Assembly: GCA_030141605.1 (NCBI GenBank)
Contig: JAQGDQ010000555.1
Coordinates: 78,948-142,947 of the forward strand
DNA: 64,000 bases
Source: Tubiluchus corallicola
Taxonomy: Eukaryota; Priapulida; Priapulimorpha; Priapulimorphida; Tubiluchidae
Direction of reading: 5' to 3'
Shown here: in pieces, positions 24,480-34,387 of the stretch
Numbering within the stretch: position 1 is the stretch's first letter
Layout of the letters: each line of letters begins with the position of its first letter
The notes under the pieces: generated by a model
Database searches by the model: none
The model's input: only the letters and a program-made list of their open reading frames with translations
What the model was told of the DNA's origin: nothing
Position numbers and translations under genes: made by a program

Positions 24480-25790
24480 TTAGTATAAGCTCCTTACCTA
24501 TATTGTCCCTTTGCGTTATAAGGAAAAGCAAATCCTATTTGCTTTGTTCAGCGATTTCTGCAAGTCCAATTTGGAACCACTTCAAAAAATGAGCCATTCT
24601 TCATCTTTCTCCAGGTAACTTAAAGCATGTCACAAGCTAGACTTGTGCAGAAAATCTGTGAATCCTCAAGCAAGCTCTCGGATCTTTCCACAACAATTTT
24701 ATTTGTCCGTTGTTGACTATTATTTCACTACCTCGTGCATCCAGCGATTTAATGTAATTAAAATAAATAGTGAAGAGTAAGAATCACCAACTGTCTAAAT
24801 GGCTAGTCTACTTAAGCCCAGGAAAGTAATTAGTTTCTGTTAGATCATTAAATTTTGCAGCACCTTAAGCTGGTCCGTCTAATAAGTAATTACTAAACAG
24901 GTCAGCAACTGAAGAATGAAAAGGTCAGCAAGTCGAAAATTAGATGATTGTAGCAGCAAAAAACAGCAGAGGAAACAATTAGAAAATTAAAGGTTTGACA
25001 GTTTAAGATACTTCCTTGATTTTCTAGGCATACATTGAAATTCTTGATTAGCGATCTTTAAGGTATAGTAGATGCAAACTATGACGAAGTGTTTCACAAG
25101 GTAGCGCACACCGTCAAGCAGAATCTTATATTTTGACATGTGGCATTTGATATTTTATTTTCCTTAATAATGTGAGCGACAGTACTCTGTGCAGCACAGT
25201 ATTGGTCAAATGTAGCTCTAACGTGATTTTCCGCCTGACTAGACCACGTTATGGAGTGGTTGTTGGCACACACAATCGCGTGTCATCATTGTGAAAAGAT
25301 TTCAATGAGATGTATAAATTTTCATTTTCATGAATCTTGGACTCAATTGCAGCAGTAAATAGTTTATCAAATTTAATATTTACAAGATGGATATTTTACA
25401 GTTTAATGTATAATCGTCAGAAAAACACTTACTTATTTCTTGCCTTCTTCATAAAGACTGCTGTCCTCTCTGGCGTTATTGCAAAAGATGTTGCCTTATT
25501 GGAGGAAAATGCTGTTGCCATATACGATGTGGCTCATGATGCTCTTGTTGTCTGGGTCACTTATGTTGTTGTTTATGTTTATGTCTTTGTCGTTGCTGTT
25601 GTACATTTATTATTCCTCCTATTTGTATTTTTACACGTAAACAAGCCGCATTTAATGAACATTTATTTTGACCTAAGCCTAACTGCATCATAAAAAATTG
25701 GGCTAAATGCAAGTGACGTCTGCACATGATATATAAGACTAATGTATGATTATATGGCGATATAATTGATATAATTATAATATTTGTATG
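24480..25790. other. No gene recognised
   Basis: The longest frame here (plus strand, 25337-25693) is hydrophobic and valine-rich through a GTTGTT-rich tract. It has no family signature and I do not accept it as a gene. Confidence 0.45.
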
Positions 25791-25794
25791 TCAG

Positions 25795-26848
25795 AATAGC
25801 TACCTCCTATATTTTTGTTCTTCTAAACCATGAGGTTGTATGTCAGAATGGCTGTCTTCTACATTTTAGTTCTTCTAAACCACGAGGTTGTATGTCAGAA
25901 TGGCTACCTTCTACATTTTAGTTCTTCTAAACCATGAGGTTGTATGTCAGAATGGCTGTCTTCTACATTTAGTTCTTCTAAACCACGAGGTTGTATGTCA
26001 GAATGGCTACCTTCTACATTTTAGTTCTTCTAAACCATGAGGTTGTATGTCAGAATGGCTACCTCCTATATTTTTGTTCTTCTAAACCACGAGGTTGTAT
26101 GTCAGAATGGCTGTCTTCTACATTTTAGTTCTTCTAAACCACGAGGTTGTATGTCAGAATGGCTACCTTCTACATTTTAGTTCTTCTGAACCATGAGGTT
26201 GTATGTCAGAATGGCTGTCTTCTACATTTTAGTTCTTCTAAACCACGAGGCTGTATGTCAGAATGGCTACCTTCTACATTTTAGTTCTTCTAAACCACGA
26301 GGTTGTATGTCAGAATGGCTGTCTTCTACATTTTAGTTCTTCTAAACCATGAGGTTGTATGTCAGAATGGCTGTCTTCTACATTTTAGTTCTTCTAAACC
26401 ACGAGGTTGTATGTCAGAATGGCTACCTTCTACATTTTAGTTCTTCAAAACCACGAGGTTGTATGTCAGAATGGCTATCTTCTACATTTTAGTTCTTCTA
26501 AACCACGAGGTTGTGTGTCAGAATGGCTGTCTTCTACATTTTAGTTCTGCTAAACCACGAGGTTGTGTGTCAGAATGGCTACCTTCTACACTTTAGTTCT
26601 TCAAAACCACGAGGTTGTATGTCAGAATGGCTGTCTTCTACATTTTAGTTCTTCTAAACCACGAGGTTGTATGTCAGAATGGCTACCTTCTACATTTTAG
26701 TTCTTCAAAACCACGAGGTTGTATGTCAGAATGGCTATCTTCTACATTTTAGTTCTTCTAAACCACGAGGTTGTGTGTCAGAATGGCTGTCTTCTACATT
26801 TTAGTTCTGCTAAACCACGAGGTTGTGTGTCAGAATGGCTACCTTCTA
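25795..26848. repeat. 52 bp minisatellite, first block (about 20 units)
   Basis: Tandem 52 bp units with landmarks CACGAGGTTGTATGTCAGAA and CTTCTACATTTTAGTTCTTC. The array ends exactly after CTTCTA (26843-26848), where the fusion-protein/RT insert begins. Confidence 0.97.
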
Positions 26849-26987
26849 TTTTATTATTATTTATTTATTGACCATGGTCAAAGATATATACAAAAAGTCA
26901 TAAGAATCGTTTCGAGATAGTTGCAACATTTAAGAAATTTGGGCTGATCATAGTCCATAGATCACTCAATGTATGGTGTAGTAACAA

Positions 26988-28487
26988 TTAGAGACCAAAA
27001 ATGGCTAGAGCATCGTGTACAAAATTACAAATATCAGCGGGATTTCCGCTGAAGAAAGTCACTAAATCATCAAATATTAAATCGGAATTGTTTCTTAAGA
27101 TACGTGTTTCAGGGCATTCACATATTACGTGCAGTTCTGTTTGGATTTGTCCACATGAACAGAGTCTTCGCTCTCTTTCAATACGGGACCAACGACCAGT
27201 TTCTATGGCAAGGTTGTGTGAGGAAAGTCTGAGCCTTGACGTTTTTATCCGTTTCAGTTCATTAACATTGTCACAGTAAATTCGATGGATAGAGAGTTCA
27301 GGGTTTAGTTGTAAGTATGTGACAAATTTCGTACGGTCAGAAGCGCGGGTCCTATCTTTGATTCTATTCAGGTCATCATCGATAAAATCACCACGGTATC
27401 CAGTTATATTACGCAAATATCGAGCACATGGGGTGTTTGACTCGCGACACAAATTGTAAACAATCATAAACGGATCATCAGGAATATTCACTCTTGAGCG
27501 AACACTCTTATTGAAAAAGCGAGATTGGGTGTCCTTCACAAAACCATTCAGGGAGGGAAGGCCCAACTCTATGAGACACAAATCATTAGCAGTTGTACGT
27601 CGCACACCGAGTAAACATTTGATAACACTAATATACATCCCTTGAATAGGATTAAGGTCATTGAATAGCCAAGACTCACATCCGTAAGTAATTGCAGCAA
27701 GTAGCGCGGCATTTAAAACTAACTTCTTAACTGCGAAAGGATAAGCTGAATTCTTAGAAATAAATGACACGAACTTCAGTACGTGACAATATTTGTCTTC
27801 GCAGTGTTTTTCCAGAGCGGGTTTAAATTTTCCTGTTGAGCTAAAGACAGCACCGAGGTAAACGTAATAGTCACAGTGATTAACAGTAAGGGGGTTCACT
27901 ACGAGGTCCAGACGATCAACAGCATCGCCATTAATAACCATAAATTTAGTCTTTTTTAAGTTCACCTTCATACCGGATTGATCACAGAACTCAATAAGGA
28001 TACTGAGTTTTTGAATAATACCTTCTCTAGATGTTGACAATAAGATTGTATCATCCATCAACATCAAACAGTGTAAATTTCCTAGGAAACCATCGAGACC
28101 ACATCGAGACTTTAATTCACGAATAAGAGGGTTAATATACAGTGTGAAGAGGAAACAGGATGACGGAGAACCCTGCTTCACACCTAATGTAACACCAATA
28201 ACGGCAGCACCAAGGACCAGCTGCGTATTCACATACATGGCAGCAAGAGCAGAAAGCATCACAAGACGACAGCCAAGAGCTCTCAAGGCCCTAATCAAAC
28301 CAGAACGTGGAACTCTATCGTAAGCTTTCGAGAAGTCTACGAAAACGATATATAATTTCCTCTTTTTAAACAGTGCATAGTCCATTAATAGTCTTAGAGT
28401 CACAATCCACTCAATGCAGGATCTACCCTTTTGGGCGCCAGCCTGCTCCCTATCGGGTTTGAACCACATCTCTAAACGAAAAAACAA
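26988..28487 (-). CDS. Non-LTR reverse transcriptase, N-terminally truncated (copy 1)
   Basis: The open frame is about 499 codons with RT motif A (FVDFSKAYD, 49-57), motif B (GVKQGSPSS, about 102-110) and motif C as LMDD (143-146) rather than YADD. A C-terminal zinc-knuckle-like CSCGQ...HVICEC cluster lies at 443-458. The endonuclease and the RT finger motifs before QAGAQKGRS are absent. The frame has no ATG at its start: it is open from just after a stop that overlaps the preceding fusion-protein ORF, and the first ATG falls inside LEMW. It therefore looks like the 3' part of a LINE fused behind another gene. Copy 1 differs from copies 2 and 3 by Ser instead of Ile in FNKSVRS. Confidence 0.85.
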   Translation of the reverse strand: MFFRLEMWFKPDREQAGAQKGRSCIEWIVTLRLLMDYALFKKRKLYIVFVDFSKAYDRVPRSGLIRALRALGCRLVMLSALAAMYVNTQLVLGAAVIGVTLGVKQGSPSSCFLFTLYINPLIRELKSRCGLDGFLGNLHCLMLMDDTILLSTSREGIIQKLSILIEFCDQSGMKVNLKKTKFMVINGDAVDRLDLVVNPLTVNHCDYYVYLGAVFSSTGKFKPALEKHCEDKYCHVLKFVSFISKNSAYPFAVKKLVLNAALLAAITYGCESWLFNDLNPIQGMYISVIKCLLGVRRTTANDLCLIELGLPSLNGFVKDTQSRFFNKSVRSRVNIPDDPFMIVYNLCRESNTPCARYLRNITGYRGDFIDDDLNRIKDRTRASDRTKFVTYLQLNPELSIHRIYCDNVNELKRIKTSRLRLSSHNLAIETGRWSRIERERRLCSCGQIQTELHVICECPETRILRNNSDLIFDDLVTFFSGNPADICNFVHDALAIFGL

Positions 28488-28507
28488 GTTATAGTGTTTT
28501 GATATAA

Positions 28508-30019
28508 TTATAGTTCATCTTCTGATCTTTTGGCACATTCTTTCATTTCTATACTTTCTCCTTGAACTGCGTTTTTGTTTTTAATCTTGAATCTGATCAA
28601 CTTGTACCCAATCCAAATGAGCAAAGAATTCACCTCAATACACGTGATTACCGTCATTAGCCATAGCCAATCTTTCGCAGAAGAGTAATCTTCATACCAG
28701 GCTAATGGTTCCATTTCGTGGTGAGAAATAAGTAGTGCATGAGTTTTGTTAATTAAAGCATTTATCTCGTCGGTATAAGTAGTTAGATTATGGCTCTCCA
28801 ATTTAGGTATCCAACTTTTCACCCGGTGGAGAGAATCACTACATTTGAGAAAATATCCAGGGAGATGATACTCATTAGCTTTCTTGCATGTTAGCACAAG
28901 ACTAGTGTTCTTGGGAATAATCTTTTCTGATGCTCCTGTATATCTTGATACTGTTCTTAATGAATAACTAGCCTGTCTTTGAACTAGCCACCCACCCATT
29001 AATGTAACTACTCCCCAACTTTCTGGCGACCTTTCATATTTGATAGATTGGTCAAACGGTTGGGTTTCCAAATAAGTTGGGCATACAATTACATTAAGAT
29101 CTTGGCAAGATCCAGGAGGAATAATTTTAATTTCATTTATTCCCAAAATCATGTTGAATGCGTTTCCGTGGACAACCCAAGTTCCTCCTTTGACGATTGG
29201 CACATTCTGTGTCTTTACATGTACTTTGCCAGGCACTTGGATGATTTCTCTGACATTGATTAACATCCACAGTCTTCGTGGCTCAGATTTAATGACTATA
29301 GCCCGGCTAGCTCCATAGGATAGCGGGATGCTGTTCTTTTGGTCAGACATGAGAGAATGAAACTGGGTGGGACTGATCAGTAGGGGGTCTATTTTTGAAG
29401 AGGTGATAGATTGTAGGCCATGTCCATATCGGATAGAATTTAAATAGTCGTGAAGTTTCTTCATGTCGTTAGCGTGTGCCATCATCAGGTTATGTACATT
29501 AGCATCTAACTTGCCAACAATTCTCTCTAACTCTTCTAGATCGTGGCCTAGGATACCTATTTCTTTATTAGCTATTTCCAGTTCATGTGCTATTATCCCT
29601 TGATTGTTTCTTAATTCCCCCATTTTCTTATTTAATGAATTTATTTCTGCCCTGTTTGTAGCGCCTAAGGCTAAAGCAGCAGTCGCCTCTGCCATAGCTG
29701 CGCTGGACATAATTAATCCGAGAAATCGTTTTTTCCTGTTATTATGGGTTGAAGAATTATCTTTTTCTCGAAACTGAAAGAGATCGTAATGAATATTCCA
29801 GGCCCGGGACATATCGACTCTAACAACTTTGAAAGATTGTGCCACTTGATACCCAATGGGTTTTGGTTCTGTAATTATAATGCCATAAGACGCCAAGGCA
29901 TCTTGATGTTTGTAGATTATATCTTGCGATAATTGTGGAATAATACTATTTACACTTATTATGGTTCCATAAGTAACAGCTGAAAGAACAAGAAGGATTG
30001 AAAGAGTATAATGACCCAT
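28508..30019 (-). CDS. Class I viral fusion-glycoprotein-like ORF (copy 1)
   Basis: An intact 503-residue membrane protein. It has a signal peptide (about 1-18) and a furin-type site RKKR (95-98). An Ala/Gly-rich hydrophobic fusion-peptide-like segment follows (99-121), then a long heptad-type helix (about 122-190), a second short helix before the membrane (about 405-432), a transmembrane segment (about 450-472) and a basic cytoplasmic tail. Four N-glycosylation sequons (N88, N371, N410, N424) and few cysteines (305, 313, 378, 393) are present. This layout is that of class I fusion proteins such as paramyxovirus F or retroviral/errantiviral envelope proteins. The family is not settled. The ATG lies five bases from the insert end. 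No stop or frameshift is present, so the copy is recent or conserved. Confidence 0.7.
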   Translation of the reverse strand: MGHYTLSILLVLSAVTYGTIISVNSIIPQLSQDIIYKHQDALASYGIIITEPKPIGYQVAQSFKVVRVDMSRAWNIHYDLFQFREKDNSSTHNNRKKRFLGLIMSSAAMAEATAALALGATNRAEINSLNKKMGELRNNQGIIAHELEIANKEIGILGHDLEELERIVGKLDANVHNLMMAHANDMKKLHDYLNSIRYGHGLQSITSSKIDPLLISPTQFHSLMSDQKNSIPLSYGASRAIVIKSEPRRLWMLINVREIIQVPGKVHVKTQNVPIVKGGTWVVHGNAFNMILGINEIKIIPPGSCQDLNVIVCPTYLETQPFDQSIKYERSPESWGVVTLMGGWLVQRQASYSLRTVSRYTGASEKIIPKNTSLVLTCKKANEYHLPGYFLKCSDSLHRVKSWIPKLESHNLTTYTDEINALINKTHALLISHHEMEPLAWYEDYSSAKDWLWLMTVITCIEVNSLLIWIGYKLIRFKIKNKNAVQGESIEMKECAKRSEDEL

Positions 30020-30024
30020 TTTGA

Positions 30025-30548
30025 CTTCTACATTTTAGTTCTTCAAAACCACGAGGTTGTATGTCAGAATGGCTATCTTCTACATTTTAGTTCTTCTAAA
30101 CCACGAGGTTGTATGTCAGAATGGCTACCTCCTATATTTTTGTTCTTCAAAACCATGAGGTTGTATGTCAGAATGGCTACCTTCTACATTTTAGTTCTTC
30201 TAAACCACGAGGTTGTATGTCAGAATGGCTATCTTCTACATTTTAGTTCTTCTAAACCACGAGGTTGTATGTCAGAATGGCTATCTTCTACATTTTAGTT
30301 CTTCTAAACCACGAGGTTGTATGTCAGAATGGCTCTTCTACATTTTAGTTCTGCTAAACCACGAGGTTGTATGTCAGAATGGCTATCTTCTACATTTTAG
30401 TTCTTCAAAACCACGAGGTTGTATGTCAGAATGGCTATCTTCTACATTTTAGTTCTTCTAAACCACGAGGTTGTGTGTCAGAATGGCTGTCTTCTACATT
30501 TTAGTTCTGCTAAACCACGAGGTTGTGTGTCAGAATGGCTACCTTCTA
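30025..30548. repeat. 52 bp minisatellite, second block
   Basis: About ten 52 bp units, including one shortened unit (GGCTCTTCTACAT). Identical in layout to the block at 33725-34248. Confidence 0.97.
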
Positions 30549-30687
30549 TTTTATTATTATTTATTTATTGACCATGGTCAAAGATATATACAAAAAGTCA
30601 TAAGAATCGTTTCGAGATAGTTGCAACATTTAAGAAATTTGGGCTGATCATAGTCCATAGATCACTCAATGTATGGTGTAGTAACAA

Positions 30688-32187
30688 TTAGAGACCAAAA
30701 ATGGCTAGAGCATCGTGTACAAAATTACAAATATCAGCGGGATTTCCGCTGAAGAAAGTCACTAAATCATCAAATATTAAATCGGAATTGTTTCTTAAGA
30801 TACGTGTTTCAGGGCATTCACATATTACGTGCAGTTCTGTTTGGATTTGTCCACATGAACAGAGTCTTCGCTCTCTTTCAATACGGGACCAACGACCGGT
30901 TTCTATGGCAAGGTTGTGTGAGGAAAGTCTGAGCCTTGACGTTTTTATCCGTTTCAGTTCATTAACATTGTCACAGTAAATTCGATGGATAGAGAGTTCA
31001 GGGTTTAGTTGTAAGTATGTGACAAATTTCGTACGGTCAGAAGCGCGGGTCCTATCTTTGATTCTATTCAGGTCATCATCGATAAAATCACCACGGTATC
31101 CAGTTATATTACGCAAATATCGAGCACATGGGGTGTTTGACTCGCGACACAAATTGTAAACAATCATAAACGGATCATCAGGAATATTCACTCTTGAGCG
31201 AACAATCTTATTGAAAAAGCGAGATTGGGTGTCCTTCACAAAACCATTCAGGGAGGAAAGGCCCAACTCTATGAGACACAAATCATTAGCAGTTGTACGT
31301 CGCACACCGAGTAAACATTTGATAACACTAATATACATCCCTTGAATAGGATTAAGGTCATTGAATAGCCAAGACTCACATCCGTAAGTAATTGCAGCAA
31401 GTAGCGCGGCATTTAAAACTAACTTCTTAACTGCGAAAGGATAAGCTGAATTCTTAGAAATAAATGACACGAACTTCAGTACGTGACAATATTTGTCTTC
31501 GCAGTGTTTTTCCAGAGCGGGTTTAAATTTTCCTGTTGAGCTAAAGACAGCACCGAGGTAAACGTAATAGTCACAGTGATTAACAGTAAGGGGGTTCACT
31601 ACGAGGTCCAGACGATCAACAGCATCGCCATTAATAACCATAAATTTAGTCTTTTTTAAGTTCACCTTCATACCGGATTGATCACAGAACTCAATAAGGA
31701 TACTGAGTTTTTGAATAATACCTTCTCTAGATGTTGACAATAAGATTGTATCATCCATCAACATCAAACAGTGTAAATTTCCTAGGAAACCATCGAGACC
31801 ACATCTAGACTTTAATTCACGAATAAGAGGGTTAATATACAGTGTGAAGAGGAAACAGGATGACGGAGAACCCTGCTTCACACCTAATGTAACACCAATA
31901 ACGGCAGCACCAAGGACCAGCTGCGTATTCACATACATGGCAGCAAGAGCAGAAAGCATCACAAGACGACAGCCAAGAGCTCTCAAGGCCCTAATCAAAC
32001 CAGAACGTGGAACTCTATCGTAAGCTTTCGAGAAGTCTACGAAAACGATATATAATTTCCTCTTTTTAAACAGTGCATAGTCCATTAATAGTCTTAGAGT
32101 CACAATCCACTCAATGCAGGATCTACCCTTTTGGGCGCCAGCCTGCTCCCTATCGGGTTTGAACCACATCTCTAAACGAAAAAACAA
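30688..32187 (-). CDS. Non-LTR reverse transcriptase, N-terminally truncated (copy 2)
   Basis: Nearly identical to copy 1. It has Ile in FNKIVRS and a private Pro-to-Ser change giving ELGLSSLNG. RT motifs A, B, LMDD and the C-terminal Cys/His cluster are all kept. Confidence 0.85.
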   Translation of the reverse strand: MFFRLEMWFKPDREQAGAQKGRSCIEWIVTLRLLMDYALFKKRKLYIVFVDFSKAYDRVPRSGLIRALRALGCRLVMLSALAAMYVNTQLVLGAAVIGVTLGVKQGSPSSCFLFTLYINPLIRELKSRCGLDGFLGNLHCLMLMDDTILLSTSREGIIQKLSILIEFCDQSGMKVNLKKTKFMVINGDAVDRLDLVVNPLTVNHCDYYVYLGAVFSSTGKFKPALEKHCEDKYCHVLKFVSFISKNSAYPFAVKKLVLNAALLAAITYGCESWLFNDLNPIQGMYISVIKCLLGVRRTTANDLCLIELGLSSLNGFVKDTQSRFFNKIVRSRVNIPDDPFMIVYNLCRESNTPCARYLRNITGYRGDFIDDDLNRIKDRTRASDRTKFVTYLQLNPELSIHRIYCDNVNELKRIKTSRLRLSSHNLAIETGRWSRIERERRLCSCGQIQTELHVICECPETRILRNNSDLIFDDLVTFFSGNPADICNFVHDALAIFGL

Positions 32188-32207
32188 GTTATAGTGTTTT
32201 GATATAA

Positions 32208-33719
32208 TTATAGTTCATCTTCTGATCTTTTGGCACATTCTTTCATTTCTATACTTTCTCCTTGAACTGCGTTTTTGTTTTTAATCTTGAATCTGATCAA
32301 CTTGTACCCAATCCAAATGAGCAAAGAATTCACCTCAATACACGTGATTACCGTCATTAGCCATAGCCAATCTTTCGCAGAAGAGTAATCTTCATACCAG
32401 GCTAATGGTTCCATTTCGTGGTGAGAAATAAGTAGTGCATGAGTTTTGTTAATTAAAGCATTTATCTCGTCGGTATAAGTAGTTAGATTATGGCTCTCCA
32501 ATTTAGGTATCCAACTTTTCACCCGGTGGAGAGAATCACTACATTTGAGAAAATATCCAGGGAGATGATACTCATTAGCTTTCTTGCATGTTAGCACAAG
32601 ACTAGTGTTCTTGGGAATAATCTTTTCTGATGCTCCTGTATATCTTGATACTGTTCTTAATGAATAACTAGCCTGTCTTTGAACTAGCCACCCACCCATT
32701 AATGTAACTACTCCCCAACTTTCTGGCGACCTTTCATATTTGATAGATTGGTCAAACGGTTGGGTTTCCAAATAAGTTGGGCATACAATTACATTAAGAT
32801 CTTGGCAAGATCCAGGAGGAATAATTTTAATTTCATTTATTCCCAAAATCATGTTGAATGCGTTTCCGTGGACAACCCAAGTTCCTCCTTTGACGATTGG
32901 CACATTCTGTGTCTTTACATGTACTTTGCCAGGCACTTGGATGATTTCTCTGACATTGATTAACATCCACAGTCTTCGTGGCTCAGATTTAATGACTATA
33001 GCCCGGCTAGCTCCATAGGATAGCGGGATGCTGTTCTTTTGGTCAGACATGAGAGAATGAAACTGGGTGGGACTGATCAGTAGGGGGTCTATTTTTGAAG
33101 AGGTGATAGATTGTAGGCCATGTCCATATCGGATAGAATTTAAATAGTCGTGAAGTTTCTTCATGTCGTTAGCGTGTGCCATCATCAGGTTATGTACATT
33201 AGCATCTAACTTGCCAACAATTCTCTCTAACTCTTCTAGATCGTGGCCTAGGATACCTATTTCTTTATTAGCTATTTCCAGTTCATGTGCTATTATCCCT
33301 TGATTGTTTCTTAATTCCCCCATTTTCTTATTTAATGAATTTATTTCTGCCCTGTTTGTAGCGCCTAAGGCTAAAGCAGCAGTCGCCTCTGCCATAGCTG
33401 CGCTGGACATAATTAATCCGAGAAATCGTTTTTTCCTGTTATTATGGGTTGAAGAATTATCTTTTTCTCGAAACTGAAAGAGATCGTAATGAATATTCCA
33501 GGCCCGGGACATATCGACTCTAACAACTTTGAAAGATTGTGCCACTTGATACCCAATGGGTTTTGGTTCTGTAATTATAATGCCATAAGACGCCAAGGCA
33601 TCTTGATGTTTGTAGATTATATCTTGCGATAATTGTGGAATAATACTATTTACACTTATTATGGTTCCATAAGTAACAGCTGAAAGAACAAGAAGGATTG
33701 AAAGAGTATAATGACCCAT
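32208..33719 (-). CDS. Class I viral fusion-glycoprotein-like ORF (copy 2)
   Basis: 503 residues, the same protein as copy 1. All features (signal peptide, RKKR site, hydrophobic segment, coiled coil, membrane anchor) are intact. Confidence 0.7.
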   Translation of the reverse strand: MGHYTLSILLVLSAVTYGTIISVNSIIPQLSQDIIYKHQDALASYGIIITEPKPIGYQVAQSFKVVRVDMSRAWNIHYDLFQFREKDNSSTHNNRKKRFLGLIMSSAAMAEATAALALGATNRAEINSLNKKMGELRNNQGIIAHELEIANKEIGILGHDLEELERIVGKLDANVHNLMMAHANDMKKLHDYLNSIRYGHGLQSITSSKIDPLLISPTQFHSLMSDQKNSIPLSYGASRAIVIKSEPRRLWMLINVREIIQVPGKVHVKTQNVPIVKGGTWVVHGNAFNMILGINEIKIIPPGSCQDLNVIVCPTYLETQPFDQSIKYERSPESWGVVTLMGGWLVQRQASYSLRTVSRYTGASEKIIPKNTSLVLTCKKANEYHLPGYFLKCSDSLHRVKSWIPKLESHNLTTYTDEINALINKTHALLISHHEMEPLAWYEDYSSAKDWLWLMTVITCIEVNSLLIWIGYKLIRFKIKNKNAVQGESIEMKECAKRSEDEL

Positions 33720-33724
33720 TTTGA

Positions 33725-34248
33725 CTTCTACATTTTAGTTCTTCAAAACCACGAGGTTGTATGTCAGAATGGCTATCTTCTACATTTTAGTTCTTCTAAA
33801 CCACGAGGTTGTATGTCAGAATGGCTACCTCCTATATTTTTGTTCTTCAAAACCATGAGGTTGTATGTCAGAATGGCTACCTTCTACATTTTAGTTCTTC
33901 TAAACCACGAGGTTGTATGTCAGAATGGCTATCTTCTACATTTTAGTTCTTCTAAACCACGAGGTTGTATGTCAGAATGGCTATCTTCTACATTTTAGTT
34001 CTTCTAAACCACGAGGTTGTATGTCAGAATGGCTCTTCTACATTTTAGTTCTGCTAAACCACGAGGTTGTATGTCAGAATGGCTATCTTCTACATTTTAG
34101 TTCTTCAAAACCACGAGGTTGTATGTCAGAATGGCTATCTTCTACATTTTAGTTCTTCTAAACCACGAGGTTGTGTGTCAGAATGGCTGTCTTCTACATT
34201 TTAGTTCTGCTAAACCACGAGGTTGTGTGTCAGAATGGCTACCTTCTA
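33725..34248. repeat. 52 bp minisatellite, third block
   Basis: Same unit order as the block at 30025-30548. The shortened unit recurs at the same relative position, which shows that the spacer was amplified together with the insert. Confidence 0.97.
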
Positions 34249-34387
34249 TTTTATTATTATTTATTTATTGACCATGGTCAAAGATATATACAAAAAGTCA
34301 TAAGAATCGTTTCGAGATAGCTGCAACATTTAAGAAATTTGGGCTGATCATAGTCCATAGATCACTCAATGTATGGTGTAGTAACAA

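Larger units (their letters stand above)
26849..30024 (-). mobile_element. Fusion-glycoprotein/RT composite insert, copy 1
   Basis: A 3176 bp insert in the 52 bp minisatellite, read on the minus strand. It starts five bases before the ATG of a fusion-protein-like ORF. Then come a truncated LINE RT ORF and a short 3' region. The A-rich tail (complement of the TTTTATTATTATTTATTTATT type) abuts the minisatellite. CTTCTA flanks it on both sides (26843-26848 and 30025-30030), where an uninterrupted unit has it once, so it is a target-site duplication. Tail plus duplication are hallmarks of target-primed reverse transcription. Copies 2 and 3 follow at exactly 3700 bp intervals. Confidence 0.85.
30549..33724 (-). 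mobile_element. Fusion-glycoprotein/RT composite insert, copy 2
   Basis: Same structure and length as copy 1, shifted by exactly 3700 bp, with no indels and only isolated substitutions. The CTTCTA duplication lies at 30543-30548 and 33725-33730. Copies 1 to 3 plus the spacer minisatellite form a tandem array of 3.7 kb units, not three independent insertions. Confidence 0.85.

Noticed and set aside
25337-25693. 118-codon plus-strand frame with hydrophobic C-terminus
   Set aside because: Valine-rich part comes from a GTTGTT-rich tract. No homologous signature and no splice or promoter support.
27001-27279. Plus-strand 92-codon frame repeated in all three 3.7 kb units
   Set aside because: Antisense shadow of the RT frame. 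It repeats only because the unit does.
29048-29263. Plus-strand 71-codon frame inside the fusion-protein region
   Set aside because: Antisense shadow of the intact 503-codon minus-strand ORF.
30011-30452. Plus-strand frames with ILVLLNHEVVCQNGYLLHF repeats (also at 33.7 and 37.4 kb)
   Set aside because: Translations of the 52 bp minisatellite.
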